NCBI GenBank assembly: GCA_002762915.1
Contig: PCYF01000029.1
Location: 1-39,941, forward strand
Length of the DNA stretch: 39,941 bases
From: Candidatus Woesearchaeota archaeon CG10_big_fil_rev_8_21_14_0_10_32_9
GTDB lineage: Archaea; Nanobdellota; Nanobdellia; Woesearchaeales; 21-14-0-10-32-9
Direction of reading: 5' to 3'
Of the stretch, positions 7,953 to 17,100 are shown one piece after another. Position 1 is the first letter of the stretch; every line of letters starts with the position of its first letter. The notes under the pieces were generated by a model, which made no database searches, was not told the origin of the DNA, and worked only from the letters and a program-made list of their open reading frames with translations. The position numbers were made by a program, and so were the translations under genes.

Positions 7953-8813
7953 ATGAGTAAAATTAATGAAAGAGGAAGAGTCAAAATAATTGGAAATAAA
8001 AGAGGAGGGTTGTACAATTCTTTAACTTCTCTAATTATATTTGGAATAATGTTGGCGGCAACCATTTTCTTGATAATAAACATATTTTCACAGAACAACA
8101 ACCAAAGCGATGAAAGTTTAAAATTACTAAAAACTACAATAGAAACTGTTTCTGAAACATCACTAAGTGAAAAATTCATAAGTATAGATATAGATAAAGA
8201 AACCGCGCTAATAGGCTTTAATCCTGGAGCTGATGCAAATTTTCAATACACTTTTCAGGGATTTACTCCCGAAGAAAAAAATGTATTCTTCATGAAAGGA
8301 TTCTTTATGGATAAACCTGACAAATGCAACATAGACAAAGCTTGCCTGTGCTTGTGCCGAGGATACAATTATATGACTAAAGCAGATTATCCTCAAATGA
8401 CTGTCCAAGATGCACACATAGTTTGTGAAAAAGAACTAGTATGTACAAGTCTTGAAGATGTGGAATTTAGAGATATGAAAATGCCAGATGTGTTTGATGA
8501 TAATATGGGCAGAACAGCAAATCTTCCTGATGGTGTGACTGAGAGAAAAGATCACTACTGGACAAATGGATTTATTATACTAAGATCTGATAAAATAGAC
8601 AACACTAAATATGAACAGTACATAATATCTACAACTACGAATGGTGGAAGAGGTGGAGGCGTTTCTCAAGTAAAAGTAAGTCATCCTCTTGTTGTTTCAG
8701 GATATATGGACTATTCTCCGTTACGATTCATAGATGCAGTAGTATACTCTGATGCTAACGGAAAAATAGGTGTTTGTTTAAAATCAAATTGTAATATTAC
8801 ATTATTTACATAA
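7953..8813 (+). CDS. pilin-like exported protein with CLCLC motif
   Basis: 286 residues. A longer basic leader contains two possible processing sites (NERGR and NKRGGLY, the latter directly before the helix at about residues 28-47). The external domain has a CNIDKACLCLCRGYNY motif around residues 129-144 and further cysteines, then a Gly-rich GGRGGG loop near residue 233. The cysteine cluster could be a disulfide knot or, less likely outside the cell, a metal site. Gaps of 25 and 39 bases to its neighbours suggest a common transcript. Family not recognised. Confidence 0.85.
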   Translation: MSKINERGRVKIIGNKRGGLYNSLTSLIIFGIMLAATIFLIINIFSQNNNQSDESLKLLKTTIETVSETSLSEKFISIDIDKETALIGFNPGADANFQYTFQGFTPEEKNVFFMKGFFMDKPDKCNIDKACLCLCRGYNYMTKADYPQMTVQDAHIVCEKELVCTSLEDVEFRDMKMPDVFDDNMGRTANLPDGVTERKDHYWTNGFIILRSDKIDNTKYEQYIISTTTNGGRGGGVSQVKVSHPLVVSGYMDYSPLRFIDAVVYSDANGKIGVCLKSNCNITLFT

Positions 8814-8852
8814 GAAATATTCACATAAAAAATAAAAGAAAGTGGGGAAAGT

Positions 8853-9755
8853 ATGCGTTTAAACAAAAAAGGATCTGCAGATGTAGACAACACTTTACAG
8901 AAGAATCTTTTCATATTTGCAGAATTGGCTGTTTCAATGATTATCTTGATTGCTGCAGGATCAGTTGCAATAAATAAAATGCAAGATGCAGAAAATATGG
9001 TTTTAGCTAAAGATGTAGCATTTCTAATAGAGACAATAAGCGCATCACCTTACAAGTTATACTATTCTTATCCTGTTAATTTGGAAACAAAAACAATAAA
9101 TGTGGATGAAGGAAGTGTAACAATCTCCTCGACAAAAAATACGGTGACTGAAAAATTCATGCCCATGAGAGGAGTAAGTGTTCCCAGCTCAAAAATAAGA
9201 AACACTGTATCCGTAATGTTCTTTTTCTACGAAAACATGTTAACAATAGGAGAAGGTGGCGCATCGAGTGATGAAGAATATTGCAATTCACTTCCAATTC
9301 CTAACAAAGAAGATTTAGTTTTTGCAATAACATATTCTAGTGGTTCTACTGAAAAATACTTAGAAAAAATAAAAGAAACAATGGTTCTTTCAAATAAACC
9401 TGAAGATCATTTCTTTATAGGTGAAAAAAATAATGCGGACTTCATAATAAATTTAAAATTTAATGAAAATGCAGAAAATAATAATTTAACCATAAAGTAT
9501 GATGTGACAAAGACAGGATTGTCAAGAATAGTTTGTTATCTTAACTCAGGATTTGAAGGAAATCAAAACTTCAATGAGAAAGAAAAAATTAATGATGCTC
9601 AACAAGATAAAACCCTGGCTATGTTATTTGGATCTTTGGATAAATTAAAAGAACAAATGAATCAATCAGAACCTATAGATCCACAAGTGTACACTGAAAT
9701 GGAAAAATATGGTATAATAATATCTGATGCTCTAAAAAAAGGTGTTAAAAATTGA
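8853..9755 (+). CDS. pilin-like exported protein, 300 residues
   Basis: MRLNKKGSADVD leader, then a hydrophobic helix at about residues 24-44 (FAELAVSMIILIAAGSVA), then an external domain with an EAFLIETISASP-like region (actual sequence VAFLIETISASPYKLYYSYP) that resembles conserved parts of other DPANN pilin-like proteins. The last ~60 residues are helical and polar. GTGGGGA lies upstream of the ATG as a ribosome site. Its last four bases overlap the TTG start of the next gene, so the two are translationally coupled. No enzyme signature seen. Confidence 0.85.
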   Translation: MRLNKKGSADVDNTLQKNLFIFAELAVSMIILIAAGSVAINKMQDAENMVLAKDVAFLIETISASPYKLYYSYPVNLETKTINVDEGSVTISSTKNTVTEKFMPMRGVSVPSSKIRNTVSVMFFFYENMLTIGEGGASSDEEYCNSLPIPNKEDLVFAITYSSGSTEKYLEKIKETMVLSNKPEDHFFIGEKNNADFIINLKFNENAENNNLTIKYDVTKTGLSRIVCYLNSGFEGNQNFNEKEKINDAQQDKTLAMLFGSLDKLKEQMNQSEPIDPQVYTEMEKYGIIISDALKKGVKN

Positions 9756-10258
9756 ACAGAAAAAACAAATTCAAACACAAACTAAGTAAAAAAGGAGGAG
9801 ATACTGAAACAGATACTCAATTCTTCTGGACGTTCTTTGTAGTTCCAGCAATCATAATATTTTTAGCATTATCTATATATGTAATAAGTCTTCTATTAAC
9901 TAGCAAAGTCACAATTATAGAGGGGGTTAAAGACTCCGCATATGAATCAAGAGTTCTTGGTTCTCCAAATTGTTTTACGTATCAGGATGAAATAAGTGGA
10001 AGAACATACAATGGCTACATTGATTTAAAAAAATTTAATGACGAAAGATTTAGAGAATGTTTTAGTACAAAAGAAACTGGACAAAGAGGAATAATTTTGC
10101 TTTTAAATTATGAAAATGATGAAATAGAGTTGACTACTGATAATATAAAATCAAAAATCAGCTCAACACAAAAAACAACAAAACTTCTACCAGTTCACGT
10201 CGTAGAAAAAAATGGAACAATTGCTCAAGGATTGATAAGTATAATTTATTGGTATTAA
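9752..10258 (+). CDS. pilin-like single-pass exported protein
   Basis: 168 residues from a TTG that overlaps the previous stop as TTGA; no ATG exists before the leader. Leader KLSKKGGDTETD, helix at about residues 28-49, then an external domain of about 115 residues with two cysteines (near 72 and 105) that may pair. KKGG before the helix repeats the cluster signature. It is followed 1 base later by the next ATG, so the three genes from 8853 to 10808 form a tightly coupled set. Function unknown. Confidence 0.8.
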   Translation: MNRKNKFKHKLSKKGGDTETDTQFFWTFFVVPAIIIFLALSIYVISLLLTSKVTIIEGVKDSAYESRVLGSPNCFTYQDEISGRTYNGYIDLKKFNDERFRECFSTKETGQRGIILLLNYENDEIELTTDNIKSKISSTQKTTKLLPVHVVEKNGTIAQGLISIIYWY

Positions 10259-10259
10259 T

Positions 10260-10808
10260 ATGAAACAAGAACTAAAGATTGTTGGAAAAAAAGGAACAAT
10301 GGATGATTTTGGGGAATTATTAGTTGGAGGAATCATGATAACTGTTCTTTTAGTTGTATTAATAATCTTAATAGCAGCTAATACCGATCAAAAGAAAATT
10401 CAAACAGATTTCGATTTGAAAATGCAAGAAACTGTGAAAATTACTAGACTTATGTTGGATCAAGAAACAGAAACCGGAGAAAAAATATTTGAGATAATAA
10501 TCAAACAAGAAGATACTAGAGACTACAAGCCTGCGGGTATTGCACTCAACAAAACACTTGACAAACTTTATGGAGCATCAAAAGGAACTTGGGTCTTAAT
10601 AATAAAGGATCCAAAAATAGAATATTGGGAATACTTAAAGAGTGATCCTTCTGTAAAAATTCCCAATGGTTTAACAAATCTTCCGGGAGTAAGTATTCCT
10701 GATGGAAATGGAGATATAATTAATGTAACAATAAAAAAAATAGACAAAACTGATGATTTTTTGCAGAACGTAAATTGGAATTTAGCGCTAAGCAGAGGAA
10801 TTCAATAA
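10260..10808 (+). CDS. pilin-like single-pass exported protein
   Basis: 182 residues: leader VGKKGTMDDFGE, helix at about residues 23-43, then an external domain without cysteines, unlike most neighbours. KKG before the helix again. It starts 1 base after the upstream stop and ends 35 bases before the peptidoglycan-hydrolase-like gene, with which it is probably cotranscribed. The external domain has mixed alpha/beta character with a WVLIIKDPKIEYWEY strand pair. No known family recognised. Confidence 0.85.
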   Translation: MKQELKIVGKKGTMDDFGELLVGGIMITVLLVVLIILIAANTDQKKIQTDFDLKMQETVKITRLMLDQETETGEKIFEIIIKQEDTRDYKPAGIALNKTLDKLYGASKGTWVLIIKDPKIEYWEYLKSDPSVKIPNGLTNLPGVSIPDGNGDIINVTIKKIDKTDDFLQNVNWNLALSRGIQ

Positions 10809-10843
10809 ACTGATAATAAATATTTGGTAGTCAAAACTTGAAA

Positions 10844-13800
10844 ATGAAAAAAATAATAAACGGAAAAAAAGGTGCAATATTCTTCTACTTCTTAGCTTTA
10901 ATACTATTATTTATGATCGGATACTCAATAATATTCATGAATAAAAATGTCTCTAATCTTGATTACGTTGGTTCCTCTCAAAAAAAAATAATTGATGCCT
11001 ATGAGCTAGCAGAAAGATCTATGCTATATTTAGATATAAATGTAAAACTATCTGCGGATAGAGCAATAATAACTTCAAATCAAAAAGGAGGATTTACGGC
11101 CGGACAAGATGAAGATACAAAAAAAGAATATCCTTGCGGAATAATAGTATATCCTCTTATTAATGATGGACAAGAATTAGACAAATGTGCTCCTTCATAT
11201 TATGAATCGCTAAAAGAAGAATTCCTAAATGAATTCAAAAAAGCAACTTACGTATATCCAGAATTGCCTTTGTATTCCTACTCTTATGATGCGCTAGTAA
11301 GCAAAAATTCTGAAGATTTGCAATTAAAAATATTTTCCATATCGCCATTGAAAATTCCAATTTACTCTGAAACTGCGGCATACTATGATCCTCAACAAAT
11401 AGCACAAAAAACAGCATCTAATATACTTCCAGGAACATTTGTGGACACGCCCGAAGGATACAAAAAAACATCAGGATATTCAAGTTTATCTAGAGGATCA
11501 TCAGTTATTGATACGATAGTTATACATTATACTGCAGGATCGACAGTGCAATCCGCACTTGATACACTATCAAGTGCAGGTTTGAGTTATCACTTTATTA
11601 TCGATAAAGATGGAACAATATATCAGTTAGTTGAAGAAGATGAATCCGCACAACATGCAGGTTGTTATAGGAACGGTGTTAAAAAGAAAGGCTGTATAGA
11701 TGGTTACAACTCAAGATCAATAGGAATAAGTTTTGTCAACTTAGGATGGGATACTAAAAATAAAAATGTTCAATGCACTGACATTGCTGAAAAGTGTTGG
11801 GAAGTATATACGGACCAACAAATGAATGCTCTGGCAAAATTACTGATAGAAATACAAGAAAGACAAATTCAAAAAAGAAATAATCTAGAATTAAATGATG
11901 CAACAATAATATATCATTCAGACATAAGTCCGGATAAGCAAGATCCTGGTCCGGCGTTCGATAAACAAAAATTATTGAATTTGATACAAACACTAAAACA
12001 AAACGCAGGACAACCTACTTCTGCACCTAATTTAGCCACAAATACTAATACTCCGCAAACACAATCAACCAATTTTATAAAAGATCAAAAAGTAACAGAA
12101 CAAGAAGCAGCACAATTGCACGCATCAGTTAATTACGAGGACATAAAAAATAAAAAACCAACTTTCTCTGTTGTGCCAACTGTTTATTATACTGCAGTTT
12201 ATGAAGATACACAAAATTGGTGTTCTCCAACAAAAGGAGATTGTTTTACAAGCAAGTCGCAAATAGGCGATTTTTACAAAGACGCTTCCTCAAAACAATC
12301 ATGTTTGGCTGCGGGCGGAGGATTCTGTTGTATTAATAGAGCAGATAGAGGATTTTATGAGGACACACTATGTCAAGGGAGCGGAATATATGCAACCCAA
12401 CTTTACAAATACAATACTATTGAACCAACTCAAACCGCGAGCAAATCAATTAAGGGATACGTTCGTGGCCAAACTTCGTCAGGAACAGATCCTATAAGAC
12501 AATGGACTGTAGCTGTAAACACTGATCCTAAATCAAATTGTTATGTTCCAGAGAATACACTAATGTATGTATACTTTGGAGAAGGAAATTCTTGGAATGG
12601 AGTTTACAGAGCAGAAGATACAGGAGCTGCTTTTACAGGACAATGTAAAATGGATTTCTATGGTGGTGTTGGAGTTACACAATTAAATGATGCCATGAAA
12701 TATGTAGATCCTGCTAAATCTGCCCAAGTATTTTTCCTTGATCAAAATCTAAATTATGTTCCTTCAGGAGCTTTATCATCTAACGGAGTGTCTGCACAAA
12801 CAGGAGAAATAACAGTTCCATATACCTTTACATATTTGTTAAAAGGCGCATCAGAAATATATGATTTAACTCAAAAATTTGTAAAAGATACAATTTCTGA
12901 ATGTTCAAAAAAATCATATGATCAAAAACAAGAATGTCTAGATGATCAAATAAATGCAACTAAAACAACCAACTTAAAGGTTGATAGACTTTGTTTAGAA
13001 CCAGGCTTTTTACCAGCAATAAATTTAACTGATTTAGAAAAAACATATACTTCTTGGAATACAATAATTAAAGTTGCTGGACAAATAGATAGAAAAGATC
13101 CTCAGCAAACAACTACTACAACCTCAACAAGTAAGAAAGAAGGAGCAGTTGAATTTACAACGTCAGGCTATTTATATTTAACACAAATTCCGTCTAATGA
13201 GCCTATAGTTCTGAAATTCTTAGATGAAGATGCGTTGCCAGAAAACTTTAACTGGGCAGAATTTATTGCGCAAGATTACGTAGAATTTTCATATGTAAGA
13301 GTATTAAGTGTAGATAAAACAAAAAATGAAATAACAGTAAAAGCGTTTGATCCTCTAAAAGATAAGGACAAACAAGCAGAAGATATAAAGATAAATCCAG
13401 GGTATTTCCTTCGAGAAATAGTTAAAAGTACAGCTCTTGATCTTGCAGAGTGTTCAACATCAAAACAAGATGAATGTAAATGTAATATAACAATATGGGG
13501 CTTGTTTGAGAATGTGAGTTTTGCTGATGGCAAAATGTCTTTCACAAACATGAGTGAAGGTAATTATGTAGAATTATCCTTAAAGATATATGAACAAAAT
13601 GAAACGATATCAAACAACATTACAAATTCAAGTAATGTGGCGTTCACAAAGAAGCTGAAATATACTGAATTAAGATTTAAGAAAAATAAAGATGGAAGTT
13701 TCACATATATCAACGAAGATTATGAACCAAATCTTGCAACGTGTGTTCCAGAGAATAGATATTATTTGATGTGTATGGCTGAAAATAAAACATCTGCAAA

Positions 13801-13870
13801 GTCTGCAACTGCTCAAGCAGGAGTCGCAGTAATAGACGACGAAGCACTAAGATTTTCAATCAAAATATAA
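10844..13870 (+). CDS. pilin-anchored amidase (PGRP/T7-lysozyme type) with a likely 3D domain
   Basis: About 1008 residues; ATG 10844 is preferred over an in-frame TTG at 10838. Leader INGKKGAIFFYF and a helix at about 10-30 anchor it like its neighbours. Residues about 222-385 form an N-acetylmuramoyl-L-alanine amidase of the Amidase_2/PGRP type. The expected site is complete in T7-lysozyme terms: His about 228 (TIVIHYTAG), Tyr about 249 (LSYHFII), His about 358 (IIYHSDIS), Lys about 365 and Asp about 367 (DKQDPGP). It has SIGISF as in animal PGRPs, not the SIGIE of AmpD. A second region at about 445-630 resembles the 3D domain of lytic transglycosylases, with three spaced Asp at about 561 (NTDP), 592 (AEDTG) and 604 (KMDFYGG). 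A cysteine-bearing insert and about 350 further residues of unknown fold follow. If active it would cut bacterial peptidoglycan, which archaea lack. Confidence 0.9.
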   Translation: MKKIINGKKGAIFFYFLALILLFMIGYSIIFMNKNVSNLDYVGSSQKKIIDAYELAERSMLYLDINVKLSADRAIITSNQKGGFTAGQDEDTKKEYPCGIIVYPLINDGQELDKCAPSYYESLKEEFLNEFKKATYVYPELPLYSYSYDALVSKNSEDLQLKIFSISPLKIPIYSETAAYYDPQQIAQKTASNILPGTFVDTPEGYKKTSGYSSLSRGSSVIDTIVIHYTAGSTVQSALDTLSSAGLSYHFIIDKDGTIYQLVEEDESAQHAGCYRNGVKKKGCIDGYNSRSIGISFVNLGWDTKNKNVQCTDIAEKCWEVYTDQQMNALAKLLIEIQERQIQKRNNLELNDATIIYHSDISPDKQDPGPAFDKQKLLNLIQTLKQNAGQPTSAPNLATNTNTPQTQSTNFIKDQKVTEQEAAQLHASVNYEDIKNKKPTFSVVPTVYYTAVYEDTQNWCSPTKGDCFTSKSQIGDFYKDASSKQSCLAAGGGFCCINRADRGFYEDTLCQGSGIYATQLYKYNTIEPTQTASKSIKGYVRGQTSSGTDPIRQWTVAVNTDPKSNCYVPENTLMYVYFGEGNSWNGVYRAEDTGAAFTGQCKMDFYGGVGVTQLNDAMKYVDPAKSAQVFFLDQNLNYVPSGALSSNGVSAQTGEITVPYTFTYLLKGASEIYDLTQKFVKDTISECSKKSYDQKQECLDDQINATKTTNLKVDRLCLEPGFLPAINLTDLEKTYTSWNTIIKVAGQIDRKDPQQTTTTTSTSKKEGAVEFTTSGYLYLTQIPSNEPIVLKFLDEDALPENFNWAEFIAQDYVEFSYVRVLSVDKTKNEITVKAFDPLKDKDKQAEDIKINPGYFLREIVKSTALDLAECSTSKQDECKCNITIWGLFENVSFADGKMSFTNMSEGNYVELSLKIYEQNETISNNITNSSNVAFTKKLKYTELRFKKNKDGSFTYINEDYEPNLATCVPENRYYLMCMAENKTSAKSATAQAGVAVIDDEALRFSIKI

Positions 13871-13886
13871 ACTAAATTACAGTAAA

Positions 13887-13896
13887 CTATATAAAT
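13887..13896 (+). promoter_or_regulatory. TATA box for the RPA-like gene
   Basis: ACTATATAAA lies about 45 bases before ATG 13938, separating this gene from the pilin cluster. A start near 13918 would give a leader of about 20 bases carrying AGGGGG. Confidence 0.6.
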
Positions 13897-13937
13897 CAAG
13901 AGTCAGGCCTTAGCCTTTAGGGGGATTAAAAATTAAC

Positions 13938-15080
13938 ATGATAAATGTGCCGCTAGAAGTAATAATAGAAAAAATAACTGAAAAAACAAATCTTTCTAAA
14001 CAAGAAATAGAGGCCAAAATAAAATCAAAGCTTGAACAACTTTCAGGACTTATAAGTAAAGAAGGAGCAGCGCACATAATTGCAAATGAGCTTGGAGTTA
14101 ATTTAGCACAAACTCAAGGAATAATTTCTATTAAAGATTTACTTGCAGGAATGAGAGATTTAGAAATAGCAGGTAAAGTCATAAAAAAATACGAACTTAG
14201 AACATTCGATACAGGAAAAAGAAAAGGACAACTTGCTAAATTCTTATTTGCTGATAAAACCGGAACAACAATAGTTGTGATGTGGAATGATCAAGCAGAA
14301 TTAATAAACACATTCAAGGAAGGAGACATTTTAAAGATTGCGGGAGCCACAGCCAGAAGTAATAATGGTAAGAATGAACTGCATCTATCTGAATCATCTA
14401 CAATAGAGACAAATCCTGCGGGAATAAAAATAGAAACGCAAGAAACTTCTTCAACGTATCAATCAAACTATAATAAACCTGTTTCTAAAAAAATATCAGA
14501 ATTAAATGAACAGGATTCAAATGTTGAAATATTTGCAACAATAGTACAAGTATTTGATCCAAAGTTTTTTAGAGTTGATTCAGAAACCGGAAAAAGAATA
14601 AAAGAAGAAGACTCTAAAGATTCAAGTAAAGAAACTTTCAACTACGTTTTAAATATATTTGTGGACGACGGTTCTGATAATGTAAGAACAGTTTTGTGGA
14701 AAAACCAAATAATAAACTTATTAGGTCAAACAGATCAAGAAATATTGAAATATAAAGATCATCCAGAAGAATTCGAAAAAATAAAAACAGATTTGTTAGG
14801 AATGATGGTTAAATTTATAGGAAGAGTATCAAAAAACGAATTATTTGGAAGATTAGAATTTGTTGCTAATGTTGTAATAAAAGATGTAAAACCAGAAGAC
14901 GAAATAAAAAAATTAGATTCTAGCGCTTCGGAAAAAAAAGAAACAGTAGAAGCTTCAAAACCCGAACAGAAAAAAGAAGTAAAAAAAGAAACGCCTAAAA
15001 AAGAAGAATCCAAAAAAGACGATTTAGATGATGATTTACTTTCTCTCGAGGATATAGAAGATTTAGAAGAAGATCTTTAG
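13938..15080 (+). CDS. OB-fold single-stranded DNA-binding protein, RPA-like
   Basis: 380 residues: a helical N-terminal part (about 1-55), a first OB fold at about 70-160 (VIKKYELRTF...FADKTGTTIVVMW, then ILKIAGATAR), a second OB fold at about 175-310 (IFATIVQVFDPKFFRV...VRTVLWKNQ), and a lysine-rich linker ending in a strongly acidic tail (DLDDDLLSLEDIEDLEEDL). This order fits archaeal replication protein A-like single-stranded DNA-binding proteins; the acidic tail resembles partner-binding tails of bacterial SSB by analogy only. No zinc finger is seen, unlike some euryarchaeal RPAs. It has its own TATA box and an AGGGGG site upstream. Confidence 0.85.
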   Translation: MINVPLEVIIEKITEKTNLSKQEIEAKIKSKLEQLSGLISKEGAAHIIANELGVNLAQTQGIISIKDLLAGMRDLEIAGKVIKKYELRTFDTGKRKGQLAKFLFADKTGTTIVVMWNDQAELINTFKEGDILKIAGATARSNNGKNELHLSESSTIETNPAGIKIETQETSSTYQSNYNKPVSKKISELNEQDSNVEIFATIVQVFDPKFFRVDSETGKRIKEEDSKDSSKETFNYVLNIFVDDGSDNVRTVLWKNQIINLLGQTDQEILKYKDHPEEFEKIKTDLLGMMVKFIGRVSKNELFGRLEFVANVVIKDVKPEDEIKKLDSSASEKKETVEASKPEQKKEVKKETPKKEESKKDDLDDDLLSLEDIEDLEEDL

Positions 15081-15126
15081 AAGGATATTTAATAAGGACG
15101 ACCTTAGTAAGTTAGTAAATTGTTGT

Positions 15127-17100
15127 TTACTTCTGAGTATATTTCTCCAAGAATTTAATTGCACTTATTCTTGACTTTCTTTTTACTTTTCTTGCAAGAT
15201 AAGGTTCTCTTAAATCGTTCTTTAACCAATTAGCGAAAACATTATTTGGTTTTGTAAATGTTTTATAATCTGCATCATCAATATTTCTCAAAGCATCCAA
15301 AAGATCAAGAAGATTTCTAACTACCACATTTTTGCTCTCCAATCTTAAGTATTGTTCTTCAGGAACATTAATTATGGCTAGTCCAGATTTCTTCTTTCCT
15401 CCACCAATTCTGCTTGCCGAATTAATCTTTCTAATAATTATAGTTATTGCAACAAGCACTATTGAAATACCTGCCAGAATAATCATTTCTAAGTAAAGCT
15501 TCTCAAAAGAAGAATTAAACAACATAGCTTTTCTAATTCCTTCAGAGGCAATAACATAAGGATTGTATTTAGCAATACTCTGAATGCCATGAGATAAAGT
15601 TTCTAAAGGTAAAATAAGATTTGAAAGAAAAATCAGAATAGAACCTATTCCTATAGACGTCATAGTCATACCTTCCGAGGTGCTGAAAATATTTCCAATT
15701 AGCATTCCTAAAGCTACAGACATAGTTATTCCCAAGAATAACATTGCTGCACTAATTCCAAGATTCGAAAGTACAGGAACCTTCAAAGCAAAATAAGCTA
15801 ATACTAAAATTGTGATTGTTTGAATTAAGATTATAATTAATGCAGTTAGATATGTTGAAAAAATAAATAATCCATCTCTTGTAGGTGTTGTGAAATTTCT
15901 AAACATAGCTCTTGAATCCTTTTCAATAAAAACAAGGGTACTAGAAAGCATCATTCCAACAAAAAGAATAACTAACATTAACAAATAAGGAAATGCATAA
16001 GTTGTTTTATTATTCTTTGAGGATAAAGTTTCTACTTTTGTGCTAACTGGATTAGAAATACTTCCAGATGTTGTGAAGTTAAATGCATTGATTTTGTTCA
16101 TTACATTTTCTTGTCTGGTTTTAATGTTTGCAAGATTAGTGTGAATAGTATTAAGATTAGAAGACATGGAAGAAACACTTGACAATACTGAAGATTTTAC
16201 ATCACGAGCATCACTTAATTTATCTTGTAAATCTTTTACTCCATCCTCAGCATCTTGTATGGTGCTCAAAAGAGTTGTTAAATTTGAACTAGTGTTAGTA
16301 ACAAGAAGTAATGTTTCATTTAGTGCATCTAATTTGGTTACAAAAGAATCTTTTTCAGCTAGTACAAATCCTTTGGACTCAATCTCGTCAACCAAATTAT
16401 ATCCTTGAGTGAGAGTGGCCTGAGCATCTGCTTTTAAGCTTGTGAAATCATCATCAACAGAATTACCAATATCAGTAACTCCATCAAGATTAAAATCATC
16501 TTCACTCACATCCAAATTATTTAAAGAAGATTTAGAGGAATCAGAAAGACTTTTTGAGGACTCTGCTAACGATTTCGCTTCATCAGCAAGTCTTAAACTT
16601 TCCGAAACTTCAAGTGAAGAAACAGAAACAATCGTAAGAAGATCACTAGTTAATTCATCACTAACTTCCTGACTCTCATTGCCAAGATTTAAAGTCAAAT
16701 CAGCAATTAACTGATAAACAAAATTTGTTCTAGAATTATCAACATAAAATCTAATTTCATTTGTTTTATTATTTTCCAACACAAAATTATCCGGAAAAAC
16801 TATGCAAGTTACAGTCAAACCATCTTTAATAGAATTAATACAAGAATCATTGGTATCGAAATAGATAAGATTATTTTCAGTGGTGTTTAATTGTTCTAAG
16901 TATCTTTGTGTTAAAAGATTAGATTCAGAAACCTTTACACCTATGTTTAGGGTATTTTGAGTATCATCTGTGAAACTTACACCAATTATTAAAACAATTA
17001 AAAGAGGCGCAAATAGTACTACTACTGCAGATCCTTTAGATCTTATTAGCAATTTAAAATTTTTAATTAGTGTTCTGAATAACTTCATCTTTAGCACCAT
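15127..17100 (-). CDS. ABC-2 type permease with large external loop and DUF5752-like tail
   Basis: 657 residues from ATG 17100 (ATG 17088 also possible). One helix near residues 22-42, then an external region of about 320 residues whose middle is serine-rich and helical (repeated SLAESSKSLSDSSKS-type heptads), then five or six helices at about 370-570, typical of ABC-2 (YhgE/Pip-like) exporters. The last ~70 residues, cytoplasmic, contain NLLDLLDALRNIDDADY...NNVFANWLKNDL, close to the pattern of DUF5752 domains. The start overlaps the 3' end of the ATPase gene by 38 bases, so the two are coupled. Substrate unknown; export of lipids, glycans or peptides are all possible. Confidence 0.85.
   Translation of the reverse strand: MVLKMKLFRTLIKNFKLLIRSKGSAVVVLFAPLLIVLIIGVSFTDDTQNTLNIGVKVSESNLLTQRYLEQLNTTENNLIYFDTNDSCINSIKDGLTVTCIVFPDNFVLENNKTNEIRFYVDNSRTNFVYQLIADLTLNLGNESQEVSDELTSDLLTIVSVSSLEVSESLRLADEAKSLAESSKSLSDSSKSSLNNLDVSEDDFNLDGVTDIGNSVDDDFTSLKADAQATLTQGYNLVDEIESKGFVLAEKDSFVTKLDALNETLLLVTNTSSNLTTLLSTIQDAEDGVKDLQDKLSDARDVKSSVLSSVSSMSSNLNTIHTNLANIKTRQENVMNKINAFNFTTSGSISNPVSTKVETLSSKNNKTTYAFPYLLMLVILFVGMMLSSTLVFIEKDSRAMFRNFTTPTRDGLFIFSTYLTALIIILIQTITILVLAYFALKVPVLSNLGISAAMLFLGITMSVALGMLIGNIFSTSEGMTMTSIGIGSILIFLSNLILPLETLSHGIQSIAKYNPYVIASEGIRKAMLFNSSFEKLYLEMIILAGISIVLVAITIIIRKINSASRIGGGKKKSGLAIINVPEEQYLRLESKNVVVRNLLDLLDALRNIDDADYKTFTKPNNVFANWLKNDLREPYLARKVKRKSRISAIKFLEKYTQK

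Noticed and set aside
7953-8813. CLCLC region as an iron-sulfur or zinc site
   Set aside because: The protein is predicted outside the cell, where disulfides are more likely; no full metal motif is seen.
748-13870. Archaellum (flagella) operon
   Set aside because: No FlaI/FlaJ/FlaH-type products, and heads do not resemble archaellins; only the leader layout is shared.
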